The notes: generated by a model not told the origin, from the sequence alone. DNA of 64,000 nt from Lentzea waywayandensis (GCF_900115955.1 NZ_FOYL01000004.1:248001-312000); one strand, 5' to 3'. Counted from the stretch's first letter, positions 1 through 8,112 are shown. Numbers and translations are program-made.

Positions 1-1
1 C

Positions 2-454
2 ATCGGCGGCGCACCCCGGTTGTGTGGCAACGGCAACATCTTCGGCGGCACGATCCCGGCCAAGACGTGGTTCGAGACGATGACGAAGATGCACGCGAAC
101 ATGCCGGTGGCCCAGCTTCCGCAGGTGGAGCAGCGCTATCTCAAGGGCGGCCGCGAGATCCAGGTGCCCGACGTCGTGGGCAAGCAGTCCAACGACGCCG
201 TGCGGATCCTGGAGCAGGCCGGCTACAAGGTGAGCCAGCAGTCGGTGAACTCGGAGAGGGCGAAGGGCACGGTCGTCAGCCAGTCGCCGCGCGGCAACGC
301 GTTGCGCGGCACGGTGATCAACCTGTCGGTGAGCTCGGGTTATGTGCCGCCGCCGGTGGCAACGGAGCCGCCGCCGACGCAGCCCCCGCCCAACCCCGGC
401 AACCCGAACGAGCCGCCACCGATAACGCTGCCGACCGAACCCGAACCCCGGTAG
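2..454 (+). CDS. C-terminal end of a PASTA-domain penicillin-binding protein (partial)
   Basis: The frame is open from the left edge, so only the C-terminal 150 residues or so of a larger protein are present. The first part (IFGGTIPAKTWFETM) matches the tail of the transpeptidase domain of class A penicillin-binding proteins. One PASTA domain follows, starting at IQVPDVVGKQ and containing GYKV and SQSPRG. The last 40 residues are a Pro/Thr/Glu-rich tail. This is the usual architecture of actinobacterial PonA-type bifunctional transglycosylase/transpeptidases, in which PASTA binds muropeptides outside the membrane. The gene ends 3 bp before the end of the convergent GntR gene. The N-terminal catalytic domains lie outside the window, so a class B enzyme cannot be formally excluded. 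Confidence 0.85.
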   Translation: MGGAPRLCGNGNIFGGTIPAKTWFETMTKMHANMPVAQLPQVEQRYLKGGREIQVPDVVGKQSNDAVRILEQAGYKVSQQSVNSERAKGTVVSQSPRGNALRGTVINLSVSSGYVPPPVATEPPPTQPPPNPGNPNEPPPITLPTEPEPR

Positions 455-457
455 CGC

Positions 458-1102
458 TCAGGCGAGCATCGCTTTGAGGCGCTGGACGCTCACATCGACG
501 TGAGCACGGATCTCGGCGACCGCCCTGTCGCGGTCGCCGAGACGGATGGCTTCGACGATGGCCTCGTGCTCCGCCACGACCTCCTCCGGCGTCTCGGACT
601 TGCTCAGGACCGTGAGGTAGAAGCGCAGTTCCTTGGTCAGCGAGGCGAAGAACTCGTCCAGCCTCGTGCTGTCGAGCAGCGCGACGATCTGCTGGTGGAA
701 CGCGAGGTCGCGGTCGACGATCCCGTGGCCGGTCCGGGCGGCTTCGCGCAGGTCGTCGAACGCTGTGGTGATCGCTTTCAGCTGCTCCGGACGCGGGGTG
801 CGCGCGATCGCGGCGGTCTCCAGGCGTTCGCGGGCGGTGTAGAGCGCCTCGATCTTCTCCGGTGTGGGCGCGATGACGACGGCGCCGCGGTTGACCTCGT
901 AGCGGACCAGGCCGGTCAGCTCCAGGATCCGGACGGCCTCGCGGATGGTGTTGCGCGCGACGCCGAGCTCGGCCGCGATCGCGCTCTCCCTGAGCCTGTC
1001 ACCAGGGCCGAAAGCGCCGGCCATGATCCGTTCGGAGAGGCCGTCGGCCAGCTGCTGGGCCGTGGTGGTGCGGCGCACTTCGAGGCCGTCGAGGGCTGAC
1101 AT
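458..1102 (-). CDS. FCD-domain GntR family transcriptional regulator
   Basis: 214 residues. Residues 10-75 form a GntR winged helix-turn-helix (ADGLSERIMAG, then LRESAIAAELGVARNTIREA). An all-helical FCD ligand domain follows, with the conserved D-x-x-FHQQI segment near 130 and the metal-binding histidine in EVVAEHEAIVEAI. FCD regulators usually sense small organic acids and repress neighbouring catabolic genes. It is divergent from a HAD hydrolase, and the 53-bp gap holds two overlapping perfect palindromes, so it probably controls itself and the hydrolase. TAAACT lies 6 nt before the ATG, suggesting a leaderless transcript. The ligand cannot be told from sequence. Confidence 0.9.
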   Translation of the reverse strand: MSALDGLEVRRTTTAQQLADGLSERIMAGAFGPGDRLRESAIAAELGVARNTIREAVRILELTGLVRYEVNRGAVVIAPTPEKIEALYTARERLETAAIARTPRPEQLKAITTAFDDLREAARTGHGIVDRDLAFHQQIVALLDSTRLDEFFASLTKELRFYLTVLSKSETPEEVVAEHEAIVEAIRLGDRDRAVAEIRAHVDVSVQRLKAMLA

Positions 1103-1108
1103 GTGGCC

Positions 1109-1114
1109 AGTTTA
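1109..1114 (-). promoter_or_regulatory. -10 element of the GntR gene (leaderless)
   Basis: On the minus strand TAAACT is followed by 6 nt and then the ATG at 1102. The spacing puts the transcription start on or next to the start codon. No Shine-Dalgarno sequence is visible. Confidence 0.55.
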
Positions 1115-1125
1115 ACGGGTTGCCC

Positions 1126-1148
1126 TACAGTTGAACTGTACTACAGTT
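1126..1148. promoter_or_regulatory. Double palindromic operator between the GntR and HAD genes
   Basis: Two perfect 7-bp-arm palindromes share their middle arm: TACAGTT-G-AACTGTA (1126-1140) and AACTGTA-C-TACAGTT (1134-1148). Size and position fit the operator of an FCD/GntR dimer. The right arm contains the TACAGT -10 hexamer of the HAD gene (1142-1147), and the left part lies where the -35 of the GntR gene should be, so binding could block both promoters. Confidence 0.75.
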
Positions 1149-1154
1149 CGACCC

Positions 1155-1871
1155 ATGGACCTGACAGCGTTCAAGGCGCTCAGCTTCGACTGCTACGGCA
1201 CGCTCATCGACTGGGAGACCGGCATCGCCGCGGTGCTGTCACCGTGGGCGCGCGAACAGGGGCTCTCACTGTCCGACGAGGAACTGCTGCTCGCGTACGG
1301 GACTCAGGAGGCGGCCGTGCAGGCGGCGACACCGTCCGCGCTCTATCCGGAGGTGCTGGCGTCCGCTTTTCGGCTCATGGGCTCCGCCCTGGGGCGCGAG
1401 GTGAGCGACGAGTGGGCACGCCGGCTGGGTGACTCGGTGCCGGACTGGCCTGCGTTCCCCGACTCCGCGGATGCGTTGGCACGCCTGGCTTCCCACTACC
1501 AGCTGATCATTCTGTCGAACGTGCACCGCGCCGGGTTCGCGGGCAGCAACCGGCAGCTGCGCGGGGATTTCGCGGCGATCATCACCGCGGAGGACGTCGG
1601 CGCGTACAAGCCCGCCGAGAACCACTTCCGGGCGCTGGATCGCGAGTTGGGCTCGCTGGGCGTGGAGCGCTCGGAGCTGCTGCACGTGGCGCAGAGCCTG
1701 TTCCACGACCACGTTCCGGCCAAGCGGGAGGGGCTGCCGTCCGTGTGGATCAACCGGCGGCGCGACCGGCCGGGCTGGGGCGCGACGCCGGAGCCGTCCG
1801 GTGACTTCAGCTACGACCTGGAGTTCGGGTCGATGGGCGAGTTCGCGGACGCGGTCGACAAGACGTTCTGA
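1155..1871 (+). CDS. HAD-superfamily hydrolase, haloacid dehalogenase type II-like
   Basis: 238 residues from the ATG at 1155, chosen because TACAGT lies 7 nt upstream (leaderless) and the fold begins directly (MDLTAFKALSFDCYGTL). The motifs are the Asp nucleophile in FDCYGTLIDW, ILSNVHR (motif II), GAYKPAENHF (motif III Lys) and HVAQSLFHDHVPA (motif IV). The last form is typical of type II 2-haloacid dehalogenases rather than phosphatases. Such enzymes hydrolyse a C-halogen bond or a phosphoester through an aspartyl intermediate. The adjacent FCD regulator suggests induction by an organic acid. Whether the substrate is halogenated is unknown. Confidence 0.85.
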   Translation: MDLTAFKALSFDCYGTLIDWETGIAAVLSPWAREQGLSLSDEELLLAYGTQEAAVQAATPSALYPEVLASAFRLMGSALGREVSDEWARRLGDSVPDWPAFPDSADALARLASHYQLIILSNVHRAGFAGSNRQLRGDFAAIITAEDVGAYKPAENHFRALDRELGSLGVERSELLHVAQSLFHDHVPAKREGLPSVWINRRRDRPGWGATPEPSGDFSYDLEFGSMGEFADAVDKTF

Positions 1872-1877
1872 GTTGGG

Positions 1878-1908
1878 GTGCCGCAGCGGTCGTCCACCGC
1901 TGCGGCAC
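1878..1908. terminator. Bidirectional terminator hairpin
   Basis: A perfect 13-bp stem (arms 1878-1890 and 1896-1908) closes a 5-nt loop between the convergent HAD and YqeY genes. There is no T-tract, as is common in high-GC actinobacteria. Confidence 0.7.
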
Positions 1909-1914
1909 TGCGTT

Positions 1915-2385
1915 CTAGCCGGCGAGCTTGGCCTTCACCGCGGCGGCCACCCGGCCACCCTCGGCGCGCCCGGCGACCTCGGCGTTGACGGCCTTCATGA
2001 CCTGGCCCATCTGCTTCTGCCCCGGCGCCTCACCGAGCTGCACGGCGACAGCGTCGAACGCCTTGTCCACAATGGACGCCAGCTCGGCGTCGTCGAGCTG
2101 CTTGGGGAGGTAGATCTCCAGCACGGCGAGCTCCTGACGCTCCAGGTCGGCCTTCTCGGCCCGCCCGGCACCGTCGAAGGCCTCAGCCGCCTCCTTGCGC
2201 TTCTTCGCCTCGCGCGCGAGGACCTTCACGACCTCGTCGTCGGAGAGCTCACGGGCCTGCTTGCCCGAGACCTCCTCGTTCGTGACGGCCGTGAGCGCCA
2301 TTCGCAACGCACCGGCCGTGACGGTCTCCCGTGCCTTCATCGCGACAGTCAGGTCGTTCTTCAGTCGCGTCTTCAAGTCCGCCAT
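1915..2385 (-). CDS. GatB/YqeY domain-containing protein
   Basis: 156 residues covering the whole YqeY family: MADLKTRLKNDLTVAMKARE at the N-terminus, then a Lys/Arg-rich central helix (LAREAKKRKEAAEAF) and IYLPKQLDDAEL. The fold resembles the tRNA-binding tail domain of the GatB amidotransferase subunit, but the stand-alone protein has no settled role. It is convergent with the HAD gene and divergent from the metallophosphoesterase. TACCGT sits 8 nt upstream of the ATG, so its 5' leader is probably only a nucleotide or two. Confidence 0.9.
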   Translation of the reverse strand: MADLKTRLKNDLTVAMKARETVTAGALRMALTAVTNEEVSGKQARELSDDEVVKVLAREAKKRKEAAEAFDGAGRAEKADLERQELAVLEIYLPKQLDDAELASIVDKAFDAVAVQLGEAPGQKQMGQVMKAVNAEVAGRAEGGRVAAAVKAKLAG

Positions 2386-2441
2386 GGCGCAGAACGGTAC
2401 CGCCCTCCGGATGCCGCGCCGATCGAGTTAACGGCCTTCCG

Positions 2442-2447
2442 TACCCT
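2442..2447 (+). promoter_or_regulatory. -10 element of the metallophosphoesterase gene (leaderless)
   Basis: TACCCT followed by 6 nt and the GTG start at 2454, with no Shine-Dalgarno sequence. Confidence 0.5.
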
Positions 2448-2453
2448 TGACGC

Positions 2454-3407
2454 GTGAACAAGCTGGGCCGCGCCCTCCTCGCCACGACCGCTCTCGGCGC
2501 CGCGACCGTCGCGTACGCGGCGGGAATCGAGAGAAGGCACTGGACCCTGCGCACCGCCACGGTGCCGGTCCTGTCCCCCGGAGCCAAGCCGATCCGCGTG
2601 CTGCACATCTCGGACCTGCACATGACGCCGAACCAGGTGTCGAAGCAGCGCTGGGTGGCCGCCCTGGCCGACCTGAACCCGGACTTCGTGGTCAACACAG
2701 GCGACAACCTCGCGCACAAGGACGCCGTCCCCGGCACGTTGCGCGCGCTCGGCCCGTTGCTCGACAAGCCGGGCGTGTTCGTCTTCGGCAGCAACGACTA
2801 CTACGCGCCGAGGCTCAAGAACCCGGTCCGCTACCTGCTGCCGTCCGCCAAGACCAAGCGAATCCACGGCGTGACGCTCCCGTGGCGCGACCTGCGCGCC
2901 GGCATGATCGAGCGAGGCTGGGAAGACCTCACCCACCTGCGCAAGACCATCATGGTGAACGGCCAGGCCATCTTCTGCGCGGGCCTCGACGACCCGCACC
3001 TGAAGCGCGACCGCTACGCCGACATCGCAGGCGCCCCGGATCCCAGTGCCGCTTTGAGGCTGGGCGTCACGCACTCCCCGGAGCCGCGCGTGCTGGACCC
3101 GTTCGCAGCCGACGGCTACGACTTCGTGATGGCCGGCCACACCCACGGCGGCCAACTGCGCATCCCGTTCTACGGCGCAGTCGTGACGAACTGCGAACTG
3201 GACCGCGGCCGCGCCCGCGGAGTTTCGCGCTGGGGTTCGCACATGTGGATGAACGTGTCCGCCGGCATGGGCACTTCGCCGTACGCGCCGGTGCGGTTCT
3301 GCTGCCCACCGGAGGCTTCCCTGCTGACCTTGGTTCCGCGACCCGTTACGCCTGGTCAGGGGCGAAATGAGGGGGTCCGATTCGGAGCTGGCGCGGACAT
3401 GATGTAG
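2454..3407 (+). CDS. Membrane-anchored metallophosphoesterase
   Basis: 317 residues from a GTG start supported by an upstream -10 at leaderless spacing. A short hydrophobic N-terminus (ALLATTALGAATVAYAAG) is a probable membrane anchor. Calcineurin-like motifs follow in order: HISDLH, NTGDN, FGSNDYY and AGHTHGG. The third motif is GSND where most of the superfamily has GNH(D/E); from memory this is a recurring variant in actinobacterial YkuE-like proteins. These are dinuclear-metal phosphohydrolases acting at the membrane. A substrate cannot be assigned. The gene is followed by tRNA-Pro. Confidence 0.85.
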   Translation: MNKLGRALLATTALGAATVAYAAGIERRHWTLRTATVPVLSPGAKPIRVLHISDLHMTPNQVSKQRWVAALADLNPDFVVNTGDNLAHKDAVPGTLRALGPLLDKPGVFVFGSNDYYAPRLKNPVRYLLPSAKTKRIHGVTLPWRDLRAGMIERGWEDLTHLRKTIMVNGQAIFCAGLDDPHLKRDRYADIAGAPDPSAALRLGVTHSPEPRVLDPFAADGYDFVMAGHTHGGQLRIPFYGAVVTNCELDRGRARGVSRWGSHMWMNVSAGMGTSPYAPVRFCCPPEASLLTLVPRPVTPGQGRNEGVRFGAGADMM

Positions 3408-3426
3408 AGTTCTACATGTTCCCAGC

Positions 3427-3500
<74 letters not shown>

Positions 3501-3510
3501 TTGAATAACA

Positions 3511-3559
3511 CAAATCAGCTCCTGTTCGCAGAAATGCGAATGGGAGCTGATTTGTTTTT
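3511..3559 (+). terminator. Intrinsic terminator of tRNA-Pro with a GAAA-capped stem
   Basis: CAAATCAGCTCC (3511-3522) pairs perfectly with 3543-3554 and is followed by TTTTT. Inside it a second stem, TTCGCA/TGCGAA, is closed by a GAAA tetraloop. This is an unusually complete Rho-independent terminator for such a GC-rich genome. Confidence 0.9.
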
Positions 3560-3590
3560 GCGGTTGTTCCGGGAGAACAACTCCTGAACC

Positions 3591-4166
3591 TCATGGCCGC
3601 CACTCGGCGAGGAAGTCGCCCTCAAGCCACTCGGCCACCCCGGCGAGCATCGCGGCGACGTTCTCCCAGAGCGGTTCCTCGTCCGCGCCCTCGACGTTGT
3701 CGAACGGCATCACGCACCCGTGAAGCGGCCCCTCGCGGAGATCGACGAACAGATAGCTGCCGGACGCGCTGACCGCGATCGGGACGAAGAGCGGCAGCCA
3801 CAGGTCCCCGATGAGCGACCCGGCGGGTTCACCCAGCTTGCGCGCCTCGTAGCTGTCGACGTCCCCGACCCGCGGGTCGACCGCGACCTCGCGCCGGATC
3901 CGCATCGTCATCTCGCGGACCTCCAGCGCCCGGCCGACGCCGAACGGACTGTAGAACTCCGGAACGAGCGGGGCGTAGTCCGCCTCCTCCAGCCCGCCGC
4001 ACGCCGTCCACCACGCCGCCAGGTCGGCCGGCAGAGGCGCACCGATCGCCTCCTCGGCGGCCGCCACGTCTGCTGCGGTGGCCGGAGGCAGGAACTTGGC
4101 GTGCAACTCGGGCGCGTGAGAGCGGAGCCAGGCGTCGGCTCGGGTCCAGTTCACGCGCCAGATCAT
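3591..4166 (-). CDS. SMI1/KNR4 family protein
   Basis: 191 residues from the ATG at 4166 (MIWRVNWTRADAWL). The frame continues upstream, but that part is AT-richer and lacks domain character. SMI1/KNR4 features are AAEEAIGAPLPADLAAWWTACGG near residues 35-55, LPLFVPIAVSASGSYLFVD and the C-terminal WLEGDFLAEW. Bacterial members are often immunity proteins against contact-dependent or polymorphic toxins, but many stand alone. No toxin gene is beside it, so no immunity role is claimed. No clear ribosome binding site or leaderless -10 is visible, so the start is uncertain. Confidence 0.75.
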   Translation of the reverse strand: MIWRVNWTRADAWLRSHAPELHAKFLPPATAADVAAAEEAIGAPLPADLAAWWTACGGLEEADYAPLVPEFYSPFGVGRALEVREMTMRIRREVAVDPRVGDVDSYEARKLGEPAGSLIGDLWLPLFVPIAVSASGSYLFVDLREGPLHGCVMPFDNVEGADEEPLWENVAAMLAGVAEWLEGDFLAEWRP

Positions 4167-4557
4167 CCCGAGTGACGCGCGACACAGCTCCCTCGGCCCC
4201 TCAGCACAATTCCTTTCGGCCTTGAATTTGTCTCGCCTTTTGTTTGTCGACAAGTCGACCAGAAGGTCCCTTCGCACACAGGGTCGAAGGTCCTTCGCGA
4301 TCACCGCGAAAAGTCATCAACGTTCCCGATAAGCCACCCGATCGTGTGACGCACCTCGACACGAGCAGCCGTAGACGCCACCGTCGTTGCATGACACTGC
4401 GCCATCGTTCTGGATCAAATTATACGGAACGACCACGTAGCGTTAACCCTTACGAGTGAAGGTTGACGGTTCAACTGACGTTGCGTAACGGGAGACTTGA
4501 TCCAAACGACGAAGGCTGTGGTTCAGCCGCCGTTGAATAAGTCGGGAGATGTCAGTG

Positions 4558-4785
4558 ATGGACTCCGCCTCCGCCGCCAATGCTTCTCATCGGTCGTGGA
4601 TCGTCGTAGTGGCCAAAGCAATTGTGGTGTTGCAGTCCCTGGGGATTGTTTACATGCTCACTTCTGCCTGGGTGACGGCCGTGGTCGCCGTCGGTTTCAT
4701 CGTGGTCTTCATCGCGGTCAGGGCATTGTCGCGGGCTTCGCGGCAGGTCGACCGGATCTTCGAGGAGGAGCTCGGCCGGCAATAG
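4558..4785 (+). CDS. Small hypothetical membrane protein
   Basis: 75 residues from the ATG at 4558. A second ATG at 4549 lies only one base after GGGAG (4544-4548), whereas 4558 has normal spacing of 9 nt. Two hydrophobic helices (WIVVVAKAIVVLQSLGIVYM and TAVVAVGFIVVFIAVRAL) are followed by a charged tail (SRQVDRIFEEELGRQ). No family was recognised. Its stop codon is part of the -10 element of the next gene. Confidence 0.55.
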   Translation: MDSASAANASHRSWIVVVAKAIVVLQSLGIVYMLTSAWVTAVVAVGFIVVFIAVRALSRASRQVDRIFEEELGRQ

Positions 4786-4788
4786 GCT
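4783..4788 (+). promoter_or_regulatory. -10 element of the ABM-domain gene (leaderless)
   Basis: TAGGCT followed by 7 nt and ATG 4796. The TAG is also the stop codon of the preceding gene. Confidence 0.5.
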
Positions 4789-4795
4789 CGGCACC

Positions 4796-5092
4796 ATGCT
4801 TACGCGGGTGTCGGAGGCTCTGGTGAAGCCAGGCCGGGAGCAGGAGTTCGTCGCACGGGTGCGGGATCTCGTCGGGTCGTTTCCCGAGATCTACGACGGG
4901 CTTGTGGGGCACGAGGTGCTCGTCGAGCTCGACGACCCGCGGCGCGTGCAGTACGTGAGCCGGTGGCGGGACGAGCAGGCCCTGGAGAACTACGCGGGGC
5001 CCGGATGGCGCACCGATCCGGTGACGTTCCCGGACGAGGACGAGTACCTGCAGCGGCCGTTGACGCTGCGGCACTTCCAGGACGTCAGTTGA
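4796..5092 (+). CDS. Antibiotic biosynthesis monooxygenase (ABM) domain protein
   Basis: 98 residues forming one dimeric alpha/beta-barrel (ferredoxin-like) ABM domain: VSEALVKPGREQEFVARVRD, GLVGHEVLVELDDPRRVQYV, then SRWRDEQALENYAG. Family members include heme-degrading and quinol-oxidising monooxygenases, but many have no known substrate and conserved catalytic residues are not obvious here. It appears to be transcribed from its own leaderless promoter. Its last 8 bp overlap the end of the convergent GAF gene. Confidence 0.75.
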   Translation: MLTRVSEALVKPGREQEFVARVRDLVGSFPEIYDGLVGHEVLVELDDPRRVQYVSRWRDEQALENYAGPGWRTDPVTFPDEDEYLQRPLTLRHFQDVS

Positions 5093-5564
5093 TGAAGCCC
5101 CGTGCGGGCAGGCCTTCCGGGAAGCGTTCCAGCGCCTCGCCGGCGGCGTGGGCCAGTGACTCCAGCGTTTCGGTCTCGGCCGGGGTCGCGGTGTGCGGGA
5201 CGGCCCAGTAGCAGCCGATGGCGCCGAGTGGTTCCGGGCGCAGGATCGGGGCCATCAGCAGGCTTCGCACAAAGGTCGGCCGATACGCTTCCTGAGGAAT
5301 CCTCGAATCGAAGCGAATGTCCCTGATCGCCACGGTTCGACGATTCAACATCGCCCACCCGCTGATGCAGTTCACGGCGGGGAAGCGCTGGCCCTTCCAC
5401 AGCGGGCTCATCGAGTCCTCGTCGGCGTAGTAGCAGAGGTCGCCGTCGAGCAGCACCAGCGTCGCACCGTGCGCTACCAGCGAAGACCTGGCCGTGGTGC
5501 GGACGATGCGTTGCACTTCCTCCAACGTGGCGGCCCCGGCGAGGCGATCCATTGTTTCGGACAT
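5085..5564 (-). CDS. GAF-domain protein
   Basis: 159 residues, essentially a single GAF sensor domain: helix TLEEVQRIVRTTARSSL, then ATLVLLDGDLCYYADED, FPAVNCISGWAMLNRRTVAIRD and SLLMAPILRPEPLGAIGCYW. The segment around NCISGWA resembles GAF domains of bacterial signalling proteins that bind small ligands or sense redox state. There is no output domain, so it would act through a partner. Histidine kinase fragments and phytochrome GAF domains share this core, and no partner gene is adjacent. It reads as leaderless. Confidence 0.8.
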   Translation of the reverse strand: MSETMDRLAGAATLEEVQRIVRTTARSSLVAHGATLVLLDGDLCYYADEDSMSPLWKGQRFPAVNCISGWAMLNRRTVAIRDIRFDSRIPQEAYRPTFVRSLLMAPILRPEPLGAIGCYWAVPHTATPAETETLESLAHAAGEALERFPEGLPARGFIN

Positions 5565-5570
5565 GCATCA

Positions 5571-5576
5571 ACGTTA
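5571..5576 (-). promoter_or_regulatory. -10 element of the GAF gene (leaderless)
   Basis: On the minus strand TAACGT is followed by 6 nt and then ATG 5564. Confidence 0.5.
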
Positions 5577-5624
5577 ACTCTCGCGGGACCCCCGCACCTA
5601 GAATCTCTGACTCGATTCAACTGG

Positions 5625-6257
5625 TCAGCGGCGGTTCCTCGGTCGGTGACCTTGTGACAAAGATTGCTGGTGCTTTGCGACAATCCACCGCTTCACGGCC
5701 GGACGGGTCGCCAGTACGAGGCTCAGCACGCACAGCGCCAGCAGGACGGCCGACCCCATCGTGGGCACCAGTTCGGCGACGCCGCGGCGCACCGAGCGGA
5801 TCAGCGCCACCAGCAGCACCAGCCCCGTGAACCCGCCTGCCATCTGCGAGGCGACCGTGTTCGGGAAGTGCGGGTGGTTGACCGACAGCGCGCCGAGCGC
5901 GTTCAGCAGGCCGAAGCCCGCGATCACGGCGGCGAGCAGGATGCCGACCAGCAGCGTGCCGCCGGACATCAGGAAGCTCATGATCACGAAGGCCGCGATC
6001 ACCAGCATGCCGACGGCCAGGATCCAGTTCAGGATCGCGAGCAGGGTGAGTTGCGACGGCTTCGGCGGCAGCCAGCCGGGCGGCGGGCCGGGCTGGAACG
6101 GAGGGCCCTGCCGCGGCCACTGCTGGGGTGGCGGGCCTGGCTGGGGCCACTGCTGGGGTGGCGGGGGCCGGTGCTGCTGCGGTGGCTGGTGGTGCCCGTG
6201 ACCAGGTGGTGGCGGCGGGCGGTGCGGTGGCCCACCCCACTGTGGTGGTTGTGTCAT
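5625..6257 (-). CDS. Proline-rich multi-pass membrane protein
   Basis: 210 residues. The first 65 are a cytoplasmic Pro/Gln/Gly/His-rich region with repeated PPPQQWP-type units. Four or so hydrophobic segments follow (LLAILNWILAVGMLVIAAFV, LLVGILLAAVIAGFGLL, FTGLVLLVALI, AVLLALCVLSLVLA) and then a basic tail. Proline-rich membrane proteins of this type are common in actinobacteria and mostly uncharacterised. AGGGG upstream of the ATG is a usable ribosome binding site. It is divergent from the S9 peptidase gene. Confidence 0.8.
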   Translation of the reverse strand: MTQPPQWGGPPHRPPPPPGHGHHQPPQQHRPPPPQQWPQPGPPPQQWPRQGPPFQPGPPPGWLPPKPSQLTLLAILNWILAVGMLVIAAFVIMSFLMSGGTLLVGILLAAVIAGFGLLNALGALSVNHPHFPNTVASQMAGGFTGLVLLVALIRSVRRGVAELVPTMGSAVLLALCVLSLVLATRPAVKRWIVAKHQQSLSQGHRPRNRR

Positions 6258-6288
6258 GTGGAATCCCCCTAGAACCGACCACTGACTC

Positions 6289-6294
6289 TAGTGT
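6289..6294 (+). promoter_or_regulatory. -10 element of the S9 peptidase gene (leaderless)
   Basis: TAGTGT followed by 6 nt and GTG 6301. Confidence 0.5.
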
Positions 6295-6300
6295 TGAACC

Positions 6301-8112
6301 GTGACCACGCACCCTTCTCCCGACATTCCGGAACAGCTCTTCGAGGACCCGGCCGCCGAGACCCGGTGGCGTGAGCGGTTCACCGCTCCCCGCATGAGCC
6401 TGCCCGGATGGGCCGACGACGCACCGGACCGCACCCTGTACGTCTCCAACGCGAGCGGCGTGTGGGAGATCTACTCCTGGGACCGCGCGACGGACGAGCA
6501 CCGCAAGGTCACCGACCGCCCGAACGGCACGTCGCACGCCACGCTGAACCCGGACGGCACCGAGATCTGGTGGTTCGACGACCACGACGGCGACGAGTTC
6601 GGCGTCTGGGTGTGCGAGCCGTTCAAGGCCGACGGCAGCAAGGCGGAGCCCGCGGTCGCCGACGTGACGCCCGGCTACCCGGCGGGTCTGGAGATCGGCC
6701 GCACCGTCACGGCGGTGGCGGCGTCGACCGACGACGGCACCACGGTGTGGTTGGCGCGCAACGGCAAGAGCGAGGTGCTCTACCAGCACGTCAACGACGC
6801 CGGCGTCACCGCGCTGTCCAAGGACGAGTCGATCGTCGTGATCGCGCACTCCGAGCACGGCGACAACCGGCACATGGCCCTGCGCGCGCTCAAGGCGGAG
6901 AACGGCGAGACGATCGCCGAGAAGTGGGACGGCAAGGGCAAGGGCCTCGACGCCATCTCGTTCAGCCCGGTGCACGGCGACCAGCGGCTGCTGGTGCTGC
7001 ACGAGCGCCGTGGCCGCGAGGAGCTGCTGATCTGGGACGTCGCCGCCGGCACCGAGCAGGAGATCGTCCTCGACCTGCCGGGTGAGGTCTCCGCCGACTG
7101 GTACCCGGACGCGTCCGCGTTGCTGATCGTGCACACCCACCACGCCCGCAACACCGCGCACCGCTACGACCTCGCGACCGGCGAGCTGTCCACTCTGGAC
7201 ACCGCGCCCGGTGTGATCGGCTCGGCGGGCGTGCGGCCGGACGGCACGATCGAGTACTCGTGGTCGTCCGCCGAGAGGTCCACGGTCATCCGCGCGCTGG
7301 CCACCGACGGCACCGAGCGCGTGCTGGTCGAGCCCGCCGGCGCCAAGCCCGCGACGTCCGCGCCGTTGGAGGACGTGTTCGTCGGCGACGTGCACGCGCT
7401 GGTCTCGAAGCCGGAAGGCGAGGGCCCGTTCCCGACGGTCTTCCTGATCCACGGCGGCCCGCACTCCTCCGACGAGGACCGCTTCTCCGCCTACCGCGCG
7501 GTCTGGCTGGACGCCGGGTTCGCCACTGTGCACGTGAACTACCGCGGCTCCAGCGGCTACGGCTCGAAGTGGCGTGACGCCATCGAGGGCCGGCCGGGCA
7601 TCACCGAACTCGAGGACATCGCCGCCGTGCACGACTGGGCGGTCGAGTCCGGGCTCACCGACCCCTCGAAGTCGGTCCTCAACGGCGCATCGTGGGGCGG
7701 CTACCTGACCCTGCTCGGCATCGGCACCCAGCCGGAACGCTGGACCGTCGGCGTCGCGGGCGTCCCGGTGGCGGACTACTTCGCCGCCTACGAGGACGAG
7801 ATGGAACCGCTGCGGGCGTTCGACCGCGCGCTGTTCGGCGGCTCCCCGGAGGAACTGCCCGAGCTGTACAAGGAGTGCTCGCCGCTCACGTACGTCGACC
7901 AGGTCACCGCTCCGGTGCTGATCCTCGCCGGCGAGAACGACCCGCGCTGCCCGATCAGGCAGATCGACAACTACCTCGACGCGCTCGCGGCCCGCGACCA
8001 CGCCTACGAGATGTACCGCTACGACGCGGGCCACGGCTCGCTGGTCGTCGCCGAGACGATCCGTCAGACGGCGGCCGAGGTGGACTTCGCAAGGCGGCAC
8101 ATCACGAAGTAA
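6301..8112 (+). CDS. S9 (prolyl oligopeptidase) family serine peptidase
   Basis: 603 residues from a GTG start. The first 350 residues contain WD40/propeller-like repeats (LYVSNASGVWEIYSWD, ATLNPDGTEIWWFDDHD). An alpha/beta-hydrolase domain follows: HGGP oxyanion loop (FLIHGGPHSSDED), nucleophile Ser464 in NGASWGGYL, Asp547 in AGENDPRCP and His578 in DAGHGSL. This is the arrangement of acylaminoacyl peptidases and DPP-like enzymes, which cleave short peptides after the propeller gates entry. No signal peptide is visible, so it should be cytoplasmic. A second S9 protein begins at the right edge of the window. Confidence 0.9.
   Translation: MTTHPSPDIPEQLFEDPAAETRWRERFTAPRMSLPGWADDAPDRTLYVSNASGVWEIYSWDRATDEHRKVTDRPNGTSHATLNPDGTEIWWFDDHDGDEFGVWVCEPFKADGSKAEPAVADVTPGYPAGLEIGRTVTAVAASTDDGTTVWLARNGKSEVLYQHVNDAGVTALSKDESIVVIAHSEHGDNRHMALRALKAENGETIAEKWDGKGKGLDAISFSPVHGDQRLLVLHERRGREELLIWDVAAGTEQEIVLDLPGEVSADWYPDASALLIVHTHHARNTAHRYDLATGELSTLDTAPGVIGSAGVRPDGTIEYSWSSAERSTVIRALATDGTERVLVEPAGAKPATSAPLEDVFVGDVHALVSKPEGEGPFPTVFLIHGGPHSSDEDRFSAYRAVWLDAGFATVHVNYRGSSGYGSKWRDAIEGRPGITELEDIAAVHDWAVESGLTDPSKSVLNGASWGGYLTLLGIGTQPERWTVGVAGVPVADYFAAYEDEMEPLRAFDRALFGGSPEELPELYKECSPLTYVDQVTAPVLILAGENDPRCPIRQIDNYLDALAARDHAYEMYRYDAGHGSLVVAETIRQTAAEVDFARRHITK

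Noticed and set aside
4167-4304. N-terminal extension of the SMI1/KNR4 frame by 46 codons
   Set aside because: The extension is AT-richer, Lys/Arg-rich, outside the domain and lacks a ribosome binding site.
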